NCBI GenBank assembly: GCA_946042585.1
Contig: CAMGDO010000024.1
Coordinates: 1-8,319, forward strand
Source: an uncultured Clostridia bacterium
Lineage (GTDB): Bacteria > Bacillota > Clostridia > Christensenellales > Aristaeellaceae
Length of the DNA stretch: 8,319 nucleotides
Direction: 5' to 3'
The position numbers were made by a program, and so were the translations under genes. The notes beneath the pieces were generated by a model that ran no database searches, had not been told where the DNA came from, and saw nothing but the letters and a program-made list of their open reading frames with translations. This document shows positions 1 through 7,220 of this stretch, piece by piece; positions within the stretch are counted from its first letter, which is position 1; every line of letters begins with the position of its first letter.

Positions 1-30
1 CAGCAAAAGGACAAGCGCGCCATGTCCATA

Positions 31-333
31 TTATTTGCAGCATGCGCATGTGTCATCCGCGTGTGCCGCCGGCGGCTGTCCCATCCATGCCAGCGCCGTA
101 TTAAGATCAAGCGTCACTGCGCCGTCCTCGCGCACGAACGCCGGAATGCCGATTGTGCCGCGCGCTCGCACATCATCAAACGCCTGCTCATGATCACGCA
201 TCTGTAGAAAAGCGCGCAGATTGGCTGTGCTCGCGATGATATCCACATACTCCACTTCAAAGCCACGCTCAGCCATCAGCGCCTTGAAATCCCGACAATC
301 CGCGCAAATCTCTGCGCCGTACACCTTGATCAT
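31..333 (-). CDS. Small glutaredoxin-like (thioredoxin-fold) protein
   Basis: This 100-residue protein has a short thioredoxin-fold pattern. It shows an N-terminal strand (MIKVYG), a CADC motif with Cys10 and Cys13 where glutaredoxins carry CxxC, and a TIGIP stretch with Pro64 as the likely cis-proline next to the active site. It resembles the glutaredoxin-related proteins common in Clostridia (COG4545-like). The likely role is cytoplasmic thiol-disulfide exchange, but its partner is unknown. I chose the ATG at 333 because AGGAGG lies 8 bases upstream of it; an upstream ATG at 351 would add six residues (MQEASG) and place that ribosome site inside the gene. The C-terminus ends CACCK, giving three more cysteines (96, 98, 99), which is unusual for such a protein and could bind metal or act as an extra redox site. 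It follows rhaB after 65 bases with no link to sugar catabolism visible, so it may be its own transcription unit. The fold is fairly sure; the function is not. Confidence 0.8.
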   Translation of the reverse strand: MIKVYGAEICADCRDFKALMAERGFEVEYVDIIASTANLRAFLQMRDHEQAFDDVRARGTIGIPAFVREDGAVTLDLNTALAWMGQPPAAHADDTCACCK

Positions 334-341
334 GCCACTCG

Positions 342-347
342 CCTCCT
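342..347 (-). promoter_or_regulatory. Ribosome binding site AGGAGG that sets the glutaredoxin start
   Basis: The minus strand reads AGGAGG, then 8 bases, then ATG at 333. This is ideal Shine-Dalgarno spacing and favours the 333 start over the in-frame ATG at 351, which has no comparable site upstream. Confidence 0.8.
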
Positions 348-354
348 GCATTTA

Positions 355-383
355 ATTCTACCGTGTTTTTCCCGTTTCGTCCA
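355..383 (-). promoter_or_regulatory. Candidate sigma-70-type promoter for the glutaredoxin gene
   Basis: On the minus strand, TGGACG (378-383, 4 of 6 matches to TTGACA) is separated by exactly 17 bases from TAGAAT (355-360, 5 of 6 matches to TATAAT). It sits in the 65-base gap between rhaB and the glutaredoxin gene. The predicted transcript would start near 348, leaving a leader of only about 15 bases with the ribosome site at its 5' end. That is short and weakens the call. A chance match in AT-rich spacer is possible. Confidence 0.3.
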
Positions 384-416
384 CATGTTTTTGCGGATTA
401 AAAGCAGCTCCGCCCG

Positions 417-1805
417 TCAACGCGTCTCTCCGTCGTATTCAGTCAGCGGGAATGAGCGGCGCACCAGTGCGCGCCCTTCTGACAGCGTCATTTTCATCTG
501 GGAAAGAATATTGCCAATCGCCGTTGCTTCCACCGGCCCTGCCGTCACGCGGCGCTTGAGCGCCTGCGCAGTCAGGCGATTCAGATAATCATTCTGACAG
601 CCGCCGCCCACAATGCGCAGGCAGCGAATTTTTTCGCCGGTCAGCTTCTCCATCGCCGCGACAGAGGCGCCATAACAATCCGCCAGGCTGTGGCAGACAC
701 AGGCCGCCCATTCTCCCGGCGTCTGCGGACGGCGGAATCCACGTTCCTGCAGCGCCGCAGCAATTTCTTCTGTCATGGATGCAGGCGCCAGAAAACGGTT
801 GTCCCCCGCATCCACGCGCCCGGGATAATCATCCGCTGCCTGCGCAAGGCGCGCCAGCTCGGCATAGGAAAGATCGGAATACTTTTCACGCCGCAGCTGC
901 TGCAGCATCCACAGCCCCATGATATTCTTCAGATACCGAACCGTCCCCTGCACGCCGCCCTCGTTGGTCATATTGAACGCTCTGCTTTCCGGGCTGCACA
1001 CCGGCGCATTCAGTTCCATACCCAATAGGCTCCATGTGCCGCTGGACAGATATGCATCCCCCGTATCCAGCGGAGAAGCCATGACAGCAGCTGCAGTATC
1101 ATGCGTGGGCGCAAGCCGCACCATAGCAGAATAGCCAATCTCCCGGGCGATCTCCGGCAGCAATTCTCCCACCACCTCGCCCGCCTGATGCAGCGGCGCG
1201 AAAAGATGGCGGGGGAAGCCGATTCTGTCGATCAGCTCCCAGTCCCAGTCGCGCGCTGCAGCATGGACCAGCCCGGTTGTCGAGGCATTGGTATACTCGC
1301 GCATCCTGTTTCCGGTCAGAAGATAGGCAAAATACTCGGGCAGCATCAGCATATCCTGCACCTGACTGTATTCCGCCGACCTGCGCAGCGCCAATAGCTG
1401 ATAAACTGTATTAAAGGGCTGTTTTTGCAGGCCTGTGCGGTCATAAAGCGCTTCCTCGGTGATATATTGCCCCAGCTGCACATCCATGCCCTGCGTGCGG
1501 CTGTCGCGATAGCTCACCGCATCCCCCAGCCGCTTTCCCTGTGCATCCAGCAGCACAAAGTCCACCGCCCAGGTGTCAATGGCAATGCTGTCGGGGTGAA
1601 TCCCCTGCACGCCCGCTTCCTTCAGCCCTGCCACGATATGCGCAAAAAGCGCATCCACATCCCAGATGAGATGTTCACCGCTGCGGACAGGACCATTTGC
1701 AAAGCGGTATATCTCCTTGAGCTGCAGCCTGCCATTACGAAGCACACCGGCAATATGCCTGCCTCCAGAAGCACCAATATCAATGGCGATATAACTCTTC
1801 TCCAT
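417..1805 (-). CDS. rhaB: Rhamnulokinase (FGGY carbohydrate kinase)
   Basis: A 462-residue FGGY-family kinase predicted to phosphorylate L-rhamnulose to L-rhamnulose 1-phosphate with ATP in the cytoplasm. Visible motifs are the N-terminal phosphate-binding loop DIGASGGR (9-16), DTWAVDF (77-83), the substrate/catalytic pair in THDTA (His235, Asp236, matching the HD pair of RhaB), SGTWSL (255-260) in the second actin-like lobe, and the nucleotide-binding GGGCQN (400-405). The Gly-Ala-Ser-Gly-Gly-Arg loop is typical of rhamnulokinases rather than xylulokinases or glycerol kinases. It is slightly shorter than E. coli RhaB (489 residues), which is usual for clostridial forms. The ATG at 1805 lies only 6 bases after the stop of the rhamnosidase gene, and a GAGAGG ribosome site lies within the last codons of that gene, so translation is probably coupled. 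The pairing with a GH78 alpha-L-rhamnosidase supports the rhamnose assignment. Rhamnose isomerase and aldolase genes are absent here. Confidence 0.93.
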   Translation of the reverse strand: MEKSYIAIDIGASGGRHIAGVLRNGRLQLKEIYRFANGPVRSGEHLIWDVDALFAHIVAGLKEAGVQGIHPDSIAIDTWAVDFVLLDAQGKRLGDAVSYRDSRTQGMDVQLGQYITEEALYDRTGLQKQPFNTVYQLLALRRSAEYSQVQDMLMLPEYFAYLLTGNRMREYTNASTTGLVHAAARDWDWELIDRIGFPRHLFAPLHQAGEVVGELLPEIAREIGYSAMVRLAPTHDTAAAVMASPLDTGDAYLSSGTWSLLGMELNAPVCSPESRAFNMTNEGGVQGTVRYLKNIMGLWMLQQLRREKYSDLSYAELARLAQAADDYPGRVDAGDNRFLAPASMTEEIAAALQERGFRRPQTPGEWAACVCHSLADCYGASVAAMEKLTGEKIRCLRIVGGGCQNDYLNRLTAQALKRRVTAGPVEATAIGNILSQMKMTLSEGRALVRRSFPLTEYDGETR

Positions 1806-1811
1806 CCAGTA

Positions 1812-4598
1812 TTACCTCTCGAAGCTAAGACGGCACAGCAGATCTTCCAGATGGCGGAACTGCGGCGAAGGCAGCGTGCTGAAGGGAAAATCGCGCACCT
1901 TCCTGAATGTCAGGGTGTTCTGATCCTTGATGGCCAGCAATTTCTCGATATCCGGCGCCGCCTCAAGCACCTGTTCCCACAGCGCCGGTTCTGCCTTCAA
2001 TTCGGCAAACGTGCGGTCCAGCAGCGATTTTTGCCAGGGAGACCGGGCAAAATCGCACACGAACGTGTATTCACCGGACGAAACCGTCGCAAGCAGCATG
2101 CCATTTTCTTCCTGCCACTCGGCATTCCCCCGGATTTCACCCAGCGGCAGCACCAGCTCCGCTTCTCCGCCAAACGGCACGCTGATCTGCCATTCCATGC
2201 TCTTGTCCCCCGTGATGCGAAGCGCACTGCGATAGCGCCCCACCGCGGATTCATAGGCAAAATCGATTTCCGGAAGACGCGCATCGGGATGGGGCTGCAT
2301 ACGAACGCGACGGAAGCCGGGATGGCTTTCCAGCGGAGAAATGCCCGCCGCATCCCGATACAGCCACTCCATCACTGCGCCATAGGCATAGTGATTGAGC
2401 GAGTTCATGCCCGTATCGGACATGTGGCCGTCGGGCAGAATGGAATTCCAGCGTTCCCACACGGTGGTGGCGCCCATATTCACTTCATACAGCCAACCGG
2501 GATATTCCTCACGCAGGAACAGCGAATATGCCAGAGGACTGAAGCCTTCTTTGGTCAGTACACGGCACAGATAGCTCGTGCCCACAAAGCCGGTGCGCAG
2601 CTCGCCGTGAGCGTTCTCAAATTTCTGATCCAGCTCGCGGCGAATCCTGGGCGCTTCCTTTTCCTCGGGCAAGCCCAGGAAAAGCGCCAGAATATACGCC
2701 GTCTGTGTATTGACGCTCAATCTTCCGGTGGCGGTGAAATACTCGCGGCGAATGGCTGCCCGGATTTCGCTTTCCAGCATCCGATAGCGCGCTTCGTCTG
2801 TCCGCAGTCCCAGCACGCCCGCTGCCTTGGCCGTCAGTCGCGTGGAATACAGATAGAAGCAGGAAGCAATGAAATCCCTGTCCGTTCCGCCGCGGCAGGA
2901 GGAGGCATAATCCGCATCCAGCGCCAGCCAGTCCGCCCACTGGAAGCCTGCCTGCCACAGCCGCGCGCCGCCTGTTTCCTCATCCACGTGGTAGATCCAC
3001 TCCACCCACATTTTCATGTTGTCATACTGCTTTTTCAGCAGCGCCTTATCGCCATAAAACTGATACACCGTCCAGGGAATGATGGCAGCGGCGTCTGCCC
3101 AGGCGCAGCCGGGGGTACCCTGCATATGGAAGGAAGGAATGATATGCGGCACACCGCCCTGATGCGCGTGCTGCTCCACCGCCATATCGTGCAGATACTT
3201 GGTGTAGAACGCCGCGCTGTCCATCTGATAGCACGCCGTGGCGCAGAAAGCCTGCGCATCGCCCGTCCAGCCCATGCGCTCGTCGCGCTGCGGGCAGTCC
3301 GTGGGCACATCGAGGAAATTGCCGCGCTGCCCCCACATCACGTTTTCCGCCAGGCGGTTGACCTTGTCATTGCTGGTTTTCACAAAGGCCGTTTTCTCCA
3401 TATCGGAATACAGCACACAGGCAACAAAGTCGTAAGGATCCACCGTTTCCCCAAATCCCTCCAGCATGACATACCGGAAGCCATAGAAGGTAAAGTGTGG
3501 ACGAATCCAATTTTCTTCGCCGTCCGCAATATAGGTGTATTCCGCTTTGGCAGTACGCAGGTTATCGTTATAGAAGCACCCGTCCTGCAAAAGCTCCGCA
3601 TACCGCAAGTGATATTTATGCCCGTTTTCTCCCCGGGCGCGGAAGGTGACAAAGCCCGTAACCTCCTGACCAAAGTCCAGAATCAATTCATTCTTCGCCG
3701 TATGAAGCACCTCAGACGGGCGCAGCGAATGCATCACGCGCACGGGCAGGCTCAGCCGCTCCGTCAGGCGCTCAAAGCCCACCTGCGGATACAGCCGCAC
3801 CGGATAAACGGCAGCGCAGTCCTGCGTCGCATCATAGACTTCGCCGTCATAAATATTGGAAAAACGCACAGGAGATTCGCAGCACTGCCATGTGTCGTCT
3901 GAAGAGATCACCACTTCCTCGCCGTTTTCAAGCACCGCATGCACCTCGCACAGCAGCGCCAGCGTGTCGCCATAAATCTCTTTCTGATGCTGGAAGCCAA
4001 AGCGCCCCTTGTACCAGCCATCCCCCAGCAGCACGGACAGCTCGTTATTCTCCTCCATGAGGTTGGTTATGTCATAGGTCTGATACTGAATCCAATGGTC
4101 GTAGTCATTGCAATTGGGCGTCAGGTATTCATCGCCCGCTTTCTGTCCGTTGATGTATGCCTCATACAATCCCAGACCGCAGATATACAGCCGGGCAGAC
4201 GCCGCTCGTCCCGGCAGCGCAAAGCGCTTGAACATCCGGGGACTGACCACATTTCCATCCGCAGCAATCCACTGTCCGCTCCACGCCTCGCTCATTTTGC
4301 CCGTTTCAAAATGCGCGCGCGGACTCAGTGCGGTTTCACCGTTGTCCGCCGTCACTTCCACATCCCATTCATAGCAGGTGCGGGGAGCCAGCGCAAGCCC
4401 GGGCTCATAGCACAGGCTGTCAATATCCTCACGCACTCCGGAATCAAAAACGGTTTCCCCCTTGCTGTATATGCGGATGCGCGCAGATACCTGGCGCTTG
4501 CCGCCTTCGCACAACACCTTATAGCTCAGCCGCAGGGGAGAAAGCTGATACCCCCTGGGCTCAATCAGCTGATTAACCTTCATGCCATAGATTCGCAT
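1812..4598 (-). CDS. GH78 alpha-L-rhamnosidase, cytoplasmic
   Basis: A 928-residue glycoside hydrolase family 78 enzyme that releases terminal L-rhamnose from oligosaccharides or plant glycosides by inversion. In order: an N-terminal Fn3-like domain (about 10-100), the rhamnosidase N domain with YICGLGLYEAYING (138-151) and LLGDGWYKG, a beta-sandwich around DFGQEVTGF (308-316), the (alpha/alpha)6 barrel (about 403-745), a C-terminal beta domain (about 750-850) and a helical tail. The barrel carries DCPQRDERMGWTGD (434-447) with the expected general acid Glu440 and further acidic residues Asp434 and Asp447. WERW supplies Glu715, the expected base. There is no signal peptide, so it acts on imported substrate. 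I chose the ATG at 4598 because AGGAGG is 8 bases upstream; the ATG at 4604 (two residues longer) leaves only 2 bases. It lies between an MBL-fold gene (52 bases upstream) and rhaB (6 bases downstream). The family is certain; the exact aglycone or linkage is not visible. Confidence 0.95.
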   Translation of the reverse strand: MRIYGMKVNQLIEPRGYQLSPLRLSYKVLCEGGKRQVSARIRIYSKGETVFDSGVREDIDSLCYEPGLALAPRTCYEWDVEVTADNGETALSPRAHFETGKMSEAWSGQWIAADGNVVSPRMFKRFALPGRAASARLYICGLGLYEAYINGQKAGDEYLTPNCNDYDHWIQYQTYDITNLMEENNELSVLLGDGWYKGRFGFQHQKEIYGDTLALLCEVHAVLENGEEVVISSDDTWQCCESPVRFSNIYDGEVYDATQDCAAVYPVRLYPQVGFERLTERLSLPVRVMHSLRPSEVLHTAKNELILDFGQEVTGFVTFRARGENGHKYHLRYAELLQDGCFYNDNLRTAKAEYTYIADGEENWIRPHFTFYGFRYVMLEGFGETVDPYDFVACVLYSDMEKTAFVKTSNDKVNRLAENVMWGQRGNFLDVPTDCPQRDERMGWTGDAQAFCATACYQMDSAAFYTKYLHDMAVEQHAHQGGVPHIIPSFHMQGTPGCAWADAAAIIPWTVYQFYGDKALLKKQYDNMKMWVEWIYHVDEETGGARLWQAGFQWADWLALDADYASSCRGGTDRDFIASCFYLYSTRLTAKAAGVLGLRTDEARYRMLESEIRAAIRREYFTATGRLSVNTQTAYILALFLGLPEEKEAPRIRRELDQKFENAHGELRTGFVGTSYLCRVLTKEGFSPLAYSLFLREEYPGWLYEVNMGATTVWERWNSILPDGHMSDTGMNSLNHYAYGAVMEWLYRDAAGISPLESHPGFRRVRMQPHPDARLPEIDFAYESAVGRYRSALRITGDKSMEWQISVPFGGEAELVLPLGEIRGNAEWQEENGMLLATVSSGEYTFVCDFARSPWQKSLLDRTFAELKAEPALWEQVLEAAPDIEKLLAIKDQNTLTFRKVRDFPFSTLPSPQFRHLEDLLCRLSFER
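1815..1820 (-). promoter_or_regulatory. rhaB ribosome binding site inside the rhamnosidase gene end
   Basis: GAGAGG on the minus strand overlaps the last Glu and Arg codons of the rhamnosidase, 9 bases before the rhaB ATG. The overlap suggests that ribosomes finishing the rhamnosidase start rhaB (translational coupling). Confidence 0.55.
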
Positions 4599-4606
4599 GC
4601 TCATGG

Positions 4607-4612
4607 CCTCCT
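4607..4612 (-). promoter_or_regulatory. Ribosome binding site AGGAGG that sets the rhamnosidase start
   Basis: AGGAGG on the minus strand is followed by 2 bases to the ATG at 4604 but by 8 bases to the in-frame ATG at 4598. The second spacing is normal, so the annotated protein should begin MRIYGMKV. Confidence 0.75.
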
Positions 4613-4620
4613 TTTATTCC

Positions 4621-4639
4621 AAAACCGCATGACGCGGCT
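4621..4639 (-). terminator. Weak hairpin with short T run between MBL gene and rhamnosidase
   Basis: On the minus strand CCGC, a 5-base loop GTCAT and GCGG form a 4-bp stem. It can extend by one G-T and one A-T pair and is followed by TTTT and then GG. It is too short for an efficient intrinsic terminator; an attenuating or processing site, or chance, is more likely. It occupies most of the 52-base spacer before the rhamnosidase. Confidence 0.22.
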
Positions 4640-4650
4640 ATCATACGTAT

Positions 4651-5514
4651 TTAATCCATCCAGTACGGATCTTCGCATGCAATCGCTGCCTGCCCCTCAT
4701 GGAGCGTCAGCAGCACTGTGCCATCCATACCGGTAACATGCCTGCGCACACCCAGGCGGCGCATATGCTCGCGCACATGCAGAATATCCCACACGCCCGA
4801 ATCATAGCCGCGGCAGCCCTGATTGTTATGCCACAGCCATTTGGGCGCGCACCACAGGCAGATGTCCGGGCGCACCGCATCATATACATTCATTTTTACA
4901 GCGCTCTGTCCATGATGCGCCATCTGCACAATATCGCTTTTCAGCTTCTCCGGGCCATATTTTTGCAGCAGCTTTTCGCCGCCCTCCACGCCCAGATCGC
5001 CCAGAAACAGCACGCTCATGCCCTCCCCCGTCATCTTCAGCACGGTGGAGGAATTGTTGCTGGTGTTCTTCACAAATGTCGGGTCGCTGACATACAGCAC
5101 CTCAAACGCCACCGAACCAAACGACAGCGTTTGCCCCTCTTCCAGAATTTCCTCGGTAAAATACTGTTTGGCCGCTTCAAAGGCGTCCCATGCGCGCAAT
5201 GCGCCCGGCTCGCCGCGCTCGATCAGCTCACGCGCCGGGAAATGATGATAAACCCTGTCAATGGTGAATTCCCCGCGCCGTCTCTCCAATAGATCGCACA
5301 GCGCCAGCAGATGATCACAGTGCGGATGCGTCACAAACCATCCGTCCACATGCGGCCTTTCACCGCCTGCCTTTTTCAGCAGATGCCAGAGATACTCCGC
5401 ATCGCCCGGCCAGCCGCCGTCGCTCACCAGCAGCTTACCTTCCTGTGTTTTTATCACATACCCCATCATCTGATAATGTGTCTGCGCGGCTATCTGCCAA
5501 ATTCTGCAAGCCAT
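4651..5514 (-). CDS. MBL-fold metallohydrolase, ComEC C-terminal-domain-like
   Basis: A 287-residue single-domain metallo-beta-lactamase-fold protein. It shows the metal-binding signature THPHCDH (62-68; His63, His65, Asp67, His68, i.e. HxHxDH), NNSS (153-156) before a core strand, FLGDLG (170-175) with the bridging Asp173, and MAHHG (198-202) with His200 and His201. The NNSS/GDLG/AHHG order matches the soluble beta-lactamase-like domain of ComEC/Rec2 proteins (COG2333 type), but there is no membrane part and no signal peptide, so it should be cytoplasmic. The late region (PKWLWHNN, 224-231) departs from the usual ComEC ending; His229 could be the last ligand. A GAGG ribosome site lies 7 bases before the ATG at 5514. 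It sits between the binding protein and the rhamnosidase in the same direction. The substrate is unknown; phosphodiesters, esters or lactones are all possible, and none is shown by the sequence. Confidence 0.85.
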   Translation of the reverse strand: MACRIWQIAAQTHYQMMGYVIKTQEGKLLVSDGGWPGDAEYLWHLLKKAGGERPHVDGWFVTHPHCDHLLALCDLLERRRGEFTIDRVYHHFPARELIERGEPGALRAWDAFEAAKQYFTEEILEEGQTLSFGSVAFEVLYVSDPTFVKNTSNNSSTVLKMTGEGMSVLFLGDLGVEGGEKLLQKYGPEKLKSDIVQMAHHGQSAVKMNVYDAVRPDICLWCAPKWLWHNNQGCRGYDSGVWDILHVREHMRRLGVRRHVTGMDGTVLLTLHEGQAAIACEDPYWMD

Positions 5515-5540
5515 TGTTTTCCTCGCTCAATTCTGTTGTA

Positions 5541-5576
5541 GAAAGAAGGGGGCGCTGCGGCGAGCGCGGCGCCCCC
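5541..5576 (-). terminator. Strong GC-rich hairpin with T-rich tail after the binding-protein gene
   Basis: On the minus strand GGGGGCGC (5569-5576) pairs perfectly with GCGCCCCC (5548-5555). After one mismatch the stem continues with GCG/CGC around a CTCGC loop. TTCTTTCT follows directly. It begins 15 bases after the stop codon of the solute-binding protein. This is the form of an intrinsic terminator, though the T run is broken by two C bases, so partial termination is likely. No good promoter is seen between it and the MBL gene, so the downstream enzyme genes probably depend on read-through. It could also protect the 3' end of the binding-protein mRNA. Confidence 0.68.
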
Positions 5577-5591
5577 GAAGGGAACAGAGAA

Positions 5592-7196
5592 TTATTTGCC
5601 GGCGTAGCGGTCATAGGCGCCCTGAATGAGCTCCATGTACCGGGCCAGATTGCGGCTTTCCAGACCCTTGACGAATTCGTCCCAGGTCGCGTCGATATCC
5701 AGCTCACCCGTGATCATCTTGGATTCCATGGTCGCGATATAGGAATCCAGGTCGATCTCCAGCAGCGTGATCTCGTCAGCCTCTTCAGGCGTATACTTCA
5801 GGGTAGACGGGAAGCCAACCTTGTAGTAGGGCGCCAGGTTGTTGACGATATTCTGCGTCAGGTTGTAACTGGTCGAGGTGGGATTGGCGTTGTCATCGCG
5901 AGAGGCGATGGTCGCATAGGGCCAGTAGTTGTTGCCGGGCTTGATCACGGACGTCTGGAACAGGCCGTTGCTCTTGAATTCATCGGTGGGATAGAGATAC
6001 TTGCGGACGAGGTAATCCAGATTATCCATGGAATAGGGCACGAAGTACCAGCCGGTGTTGGGATAATCGGGGTTGGTGCCGAGCATCGGACCGCGCCACA
6101 GCATTTCAGTGCCGTAGTCAGAATAGCACCAGTCGCAGAACTTCATCAGGCGGGCGACGGCTTCTTCGTTGTCCTTCAGGCGGTCGGTGATGACCAGCGC
6201 GCCGTAGTAGATGGCTTCCTTCGCGGGCCAGATCTTTTCGGAGTTGAATTCGCTGGTGTAGGGCTCAACGGTCTCATACTGCAGATAGAAAGCGGGATCG
6301 GAGTTGTTCATCCACTGCGCATAGTTGGTGAAAGAAGCAATCAGACCGGAAGCTTCCTTGGCGTTGTACTGATCGCCATTCTGGGTGAAGTAGGTCTTGT
6401 CGATCAGGTTTTCAGACCACAGCTTGTTCATGAACTTCAGGAATTCCTTGTAGTTCGCCTGAACGGGAACATACATGACATCGCCGTTGTCATCCACCTG
6501 CAGACGGTCATCCAGCAGGCCGAAGGCCACCAGGATGGGAGCGAAGTGGTCGGTGTACTTGCCATAGATACCGCTGATGGGATATTCATCGTTCGTATCG
6601 CCGTTGAGGTTTGCGTCGCCATCGCGCACAGCCACCAGATAATCATAGAACTCATCCAGCGTCTCGGGCACCTTGACATTCAGGTTCTCGGCCCACTGCA
6701 CATTGATGAAGTAGCGGCTCAGCGCATACTCGCGGACAGAACCGTTCACACCGCGGAAGGCATAGATGTGGCCATCCGGGAAGGTCATGCCCTTGAGCAG
6801 ATCGGGATAGCCGCCTTCCATCACGGCGTACACATTGGGCATGTTTTCGGGCGTGATGTAGTCTTCCAGCGGCAGCAGATAGCCCTGCGCGCCGTAGTTG
6901 GCCAGATCCAGATCGTTCAGGTCATTGAGGAACACATCGGGATAGGTATCCAGCGAGAACATGGTACCCTTCTTTTCCGCCCAGGCATCCTCCGTATACT
7001 GGGTCACCTTGAAGCGGATGCCGCACTCCTGCTCAATCAGATCCAGGCACCAGAAATTGTTCCAGTCGCCATGATCCACTTTGGCAGCCAGCGCCAGTTC
7101 GATTTCGATCACATCGTTCGCAGCGTCCTCAGCCAGCACCGGGCAGCAGGACAGGGCGATCAATGCAACCAGAACCAGAGACAACAGTTTCTTCAT
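5592..7196 (-). CDS. Extracellular solute-binding protein of a CUT1-type oligosaccharide ABC importer (YtcQ/LplA-like)
   Basis: A 534-residue binding protein that captures a carbohydrate outside the cell and hands it to the two permeases encoded just upstream. It has a signal peptide: basic MKK, a hydrophobic core (about 4-16) and a probable signal peptidase I site after VLA (20-22). Cys17-Cys18 lie in the core (ALSCC) but do not make a standard lipobox. A calcium-loop-like DGDANLNGDTND (192-203) is in the place where this family often has one. The C-terminal region holds the family pattern ITGELDID, WDEFV and a closing AYDRY. At over 500 residues it fits the large YtcQ/LplA/LipO type. The ATG at 7196 is chosen over 7238 because AGGAGG lies 8 bases before it and the signal peptide starts there. 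Codon choice is tight (no TTA, CTA or TCA), consistent with high expression. Given the rhamnosidase and rhaB downstream, the ligand is probably a rhamnose-containing glycan (inference). Confidence 0.92.
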   Translation of the reverse strand: MKKLLSLVLVALIALSCCPVLAEDAANDVIEIELALAAKVDHGDWNNFWCLDLIEQECGIRFKVTQYTEDAWAEKKGTMFSLDTYPDVFLNDLNDLDLANYGAQGYLLPLEDYITPENMPNVYAVMEGGYPDLLKGMTFPDGHIYAFRGVNGSVREYALSRYFINVQWAENLNVKVPETLDEFYDYLVAVRDGDANLNGDTNDEYPISGIYGKYTDHFAPILVAFGLLDDRLQVDDNGDVMYVPVQANYKEFLKFMNKLWSENLIDKTYFTQNGDQYNAKEASGLIASFTNYAQWMNNSDPAFYLQYETVEPYTSEFNSEKIWPAKEAIYYGALVITDRLKDNEEAVARLMKFCDWCYSDYGTEMLWRGPMLGTNPDYPNTGWYFVPYSMDNLDYLVRKYLYPTDEFKSNGLFQTSVIKPGNNYWPYATIASRDDNANPTSTSYNLTQNIVNNLAPYYKVGFPSTLKYTPEEADEITLLEIDLDSYIATMESKMITGELDIDATWDEFVKGLESRNLARYMELIQGAYDRYAGK

Positions 7197-7204
7197 TGCG
7201 ATAG

Positions 7205-7210
7205 CCTCCT
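7205..7210 (-). promoter_or_regulatory. Ribosome binding site AGGAGG of the binding-protein gene
   Basis: AGGAGG on the minus strand lies 8 bases before the ATG at 7196. It rules against the longer reading frame starting at 7238, which would place this site and a hairpin inside the gene. Confidence 0.85.
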
Positions 7211-7220
7211 TTATATTTTC

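Noticed and set aside
1..29. A possible start of a further minus-strand gene (ATG at 29 or 23)
   Set aside because: Only about 29 bases remain and no Shine-Dalgarno sequence precedes either ATG, so nothing can be supported.
393..413. Inverted repeat GCGGA/TCCGC just after the rhaB stop, considered as an operon terminator
   Set aside because: The stem is only 5 bp with an 11-base loop, and on the minus strand it is followed by AAAAA rather than a T run.
1425..3902. An 825-codon open frame on the plus strand opposite rhaB and the rhamnosidase
   Set aside because: It is in exact codon register with the genes on the minus strand, so its stops would be sense TTA, CTA or TCA, which are avoided here. 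It has no ribosome site, no recognisable domain and an implausible His/Arg/Ile-rich composition.
3939..4736. A 265-codon open frame on the plus strand spanning the MBL-rhamnosidase junction
   Set aside because: It is in register with the rhamnosidase for most of its length and has no ribosome site or recognisable motif.
5515..5547. A promoter directly before the MBL gene
   Set aside because: Only weak -10-like strings (TACAAC, CAGAAT) are present, and the GC-rich hairpin occupies the place where a -35 element would lie.
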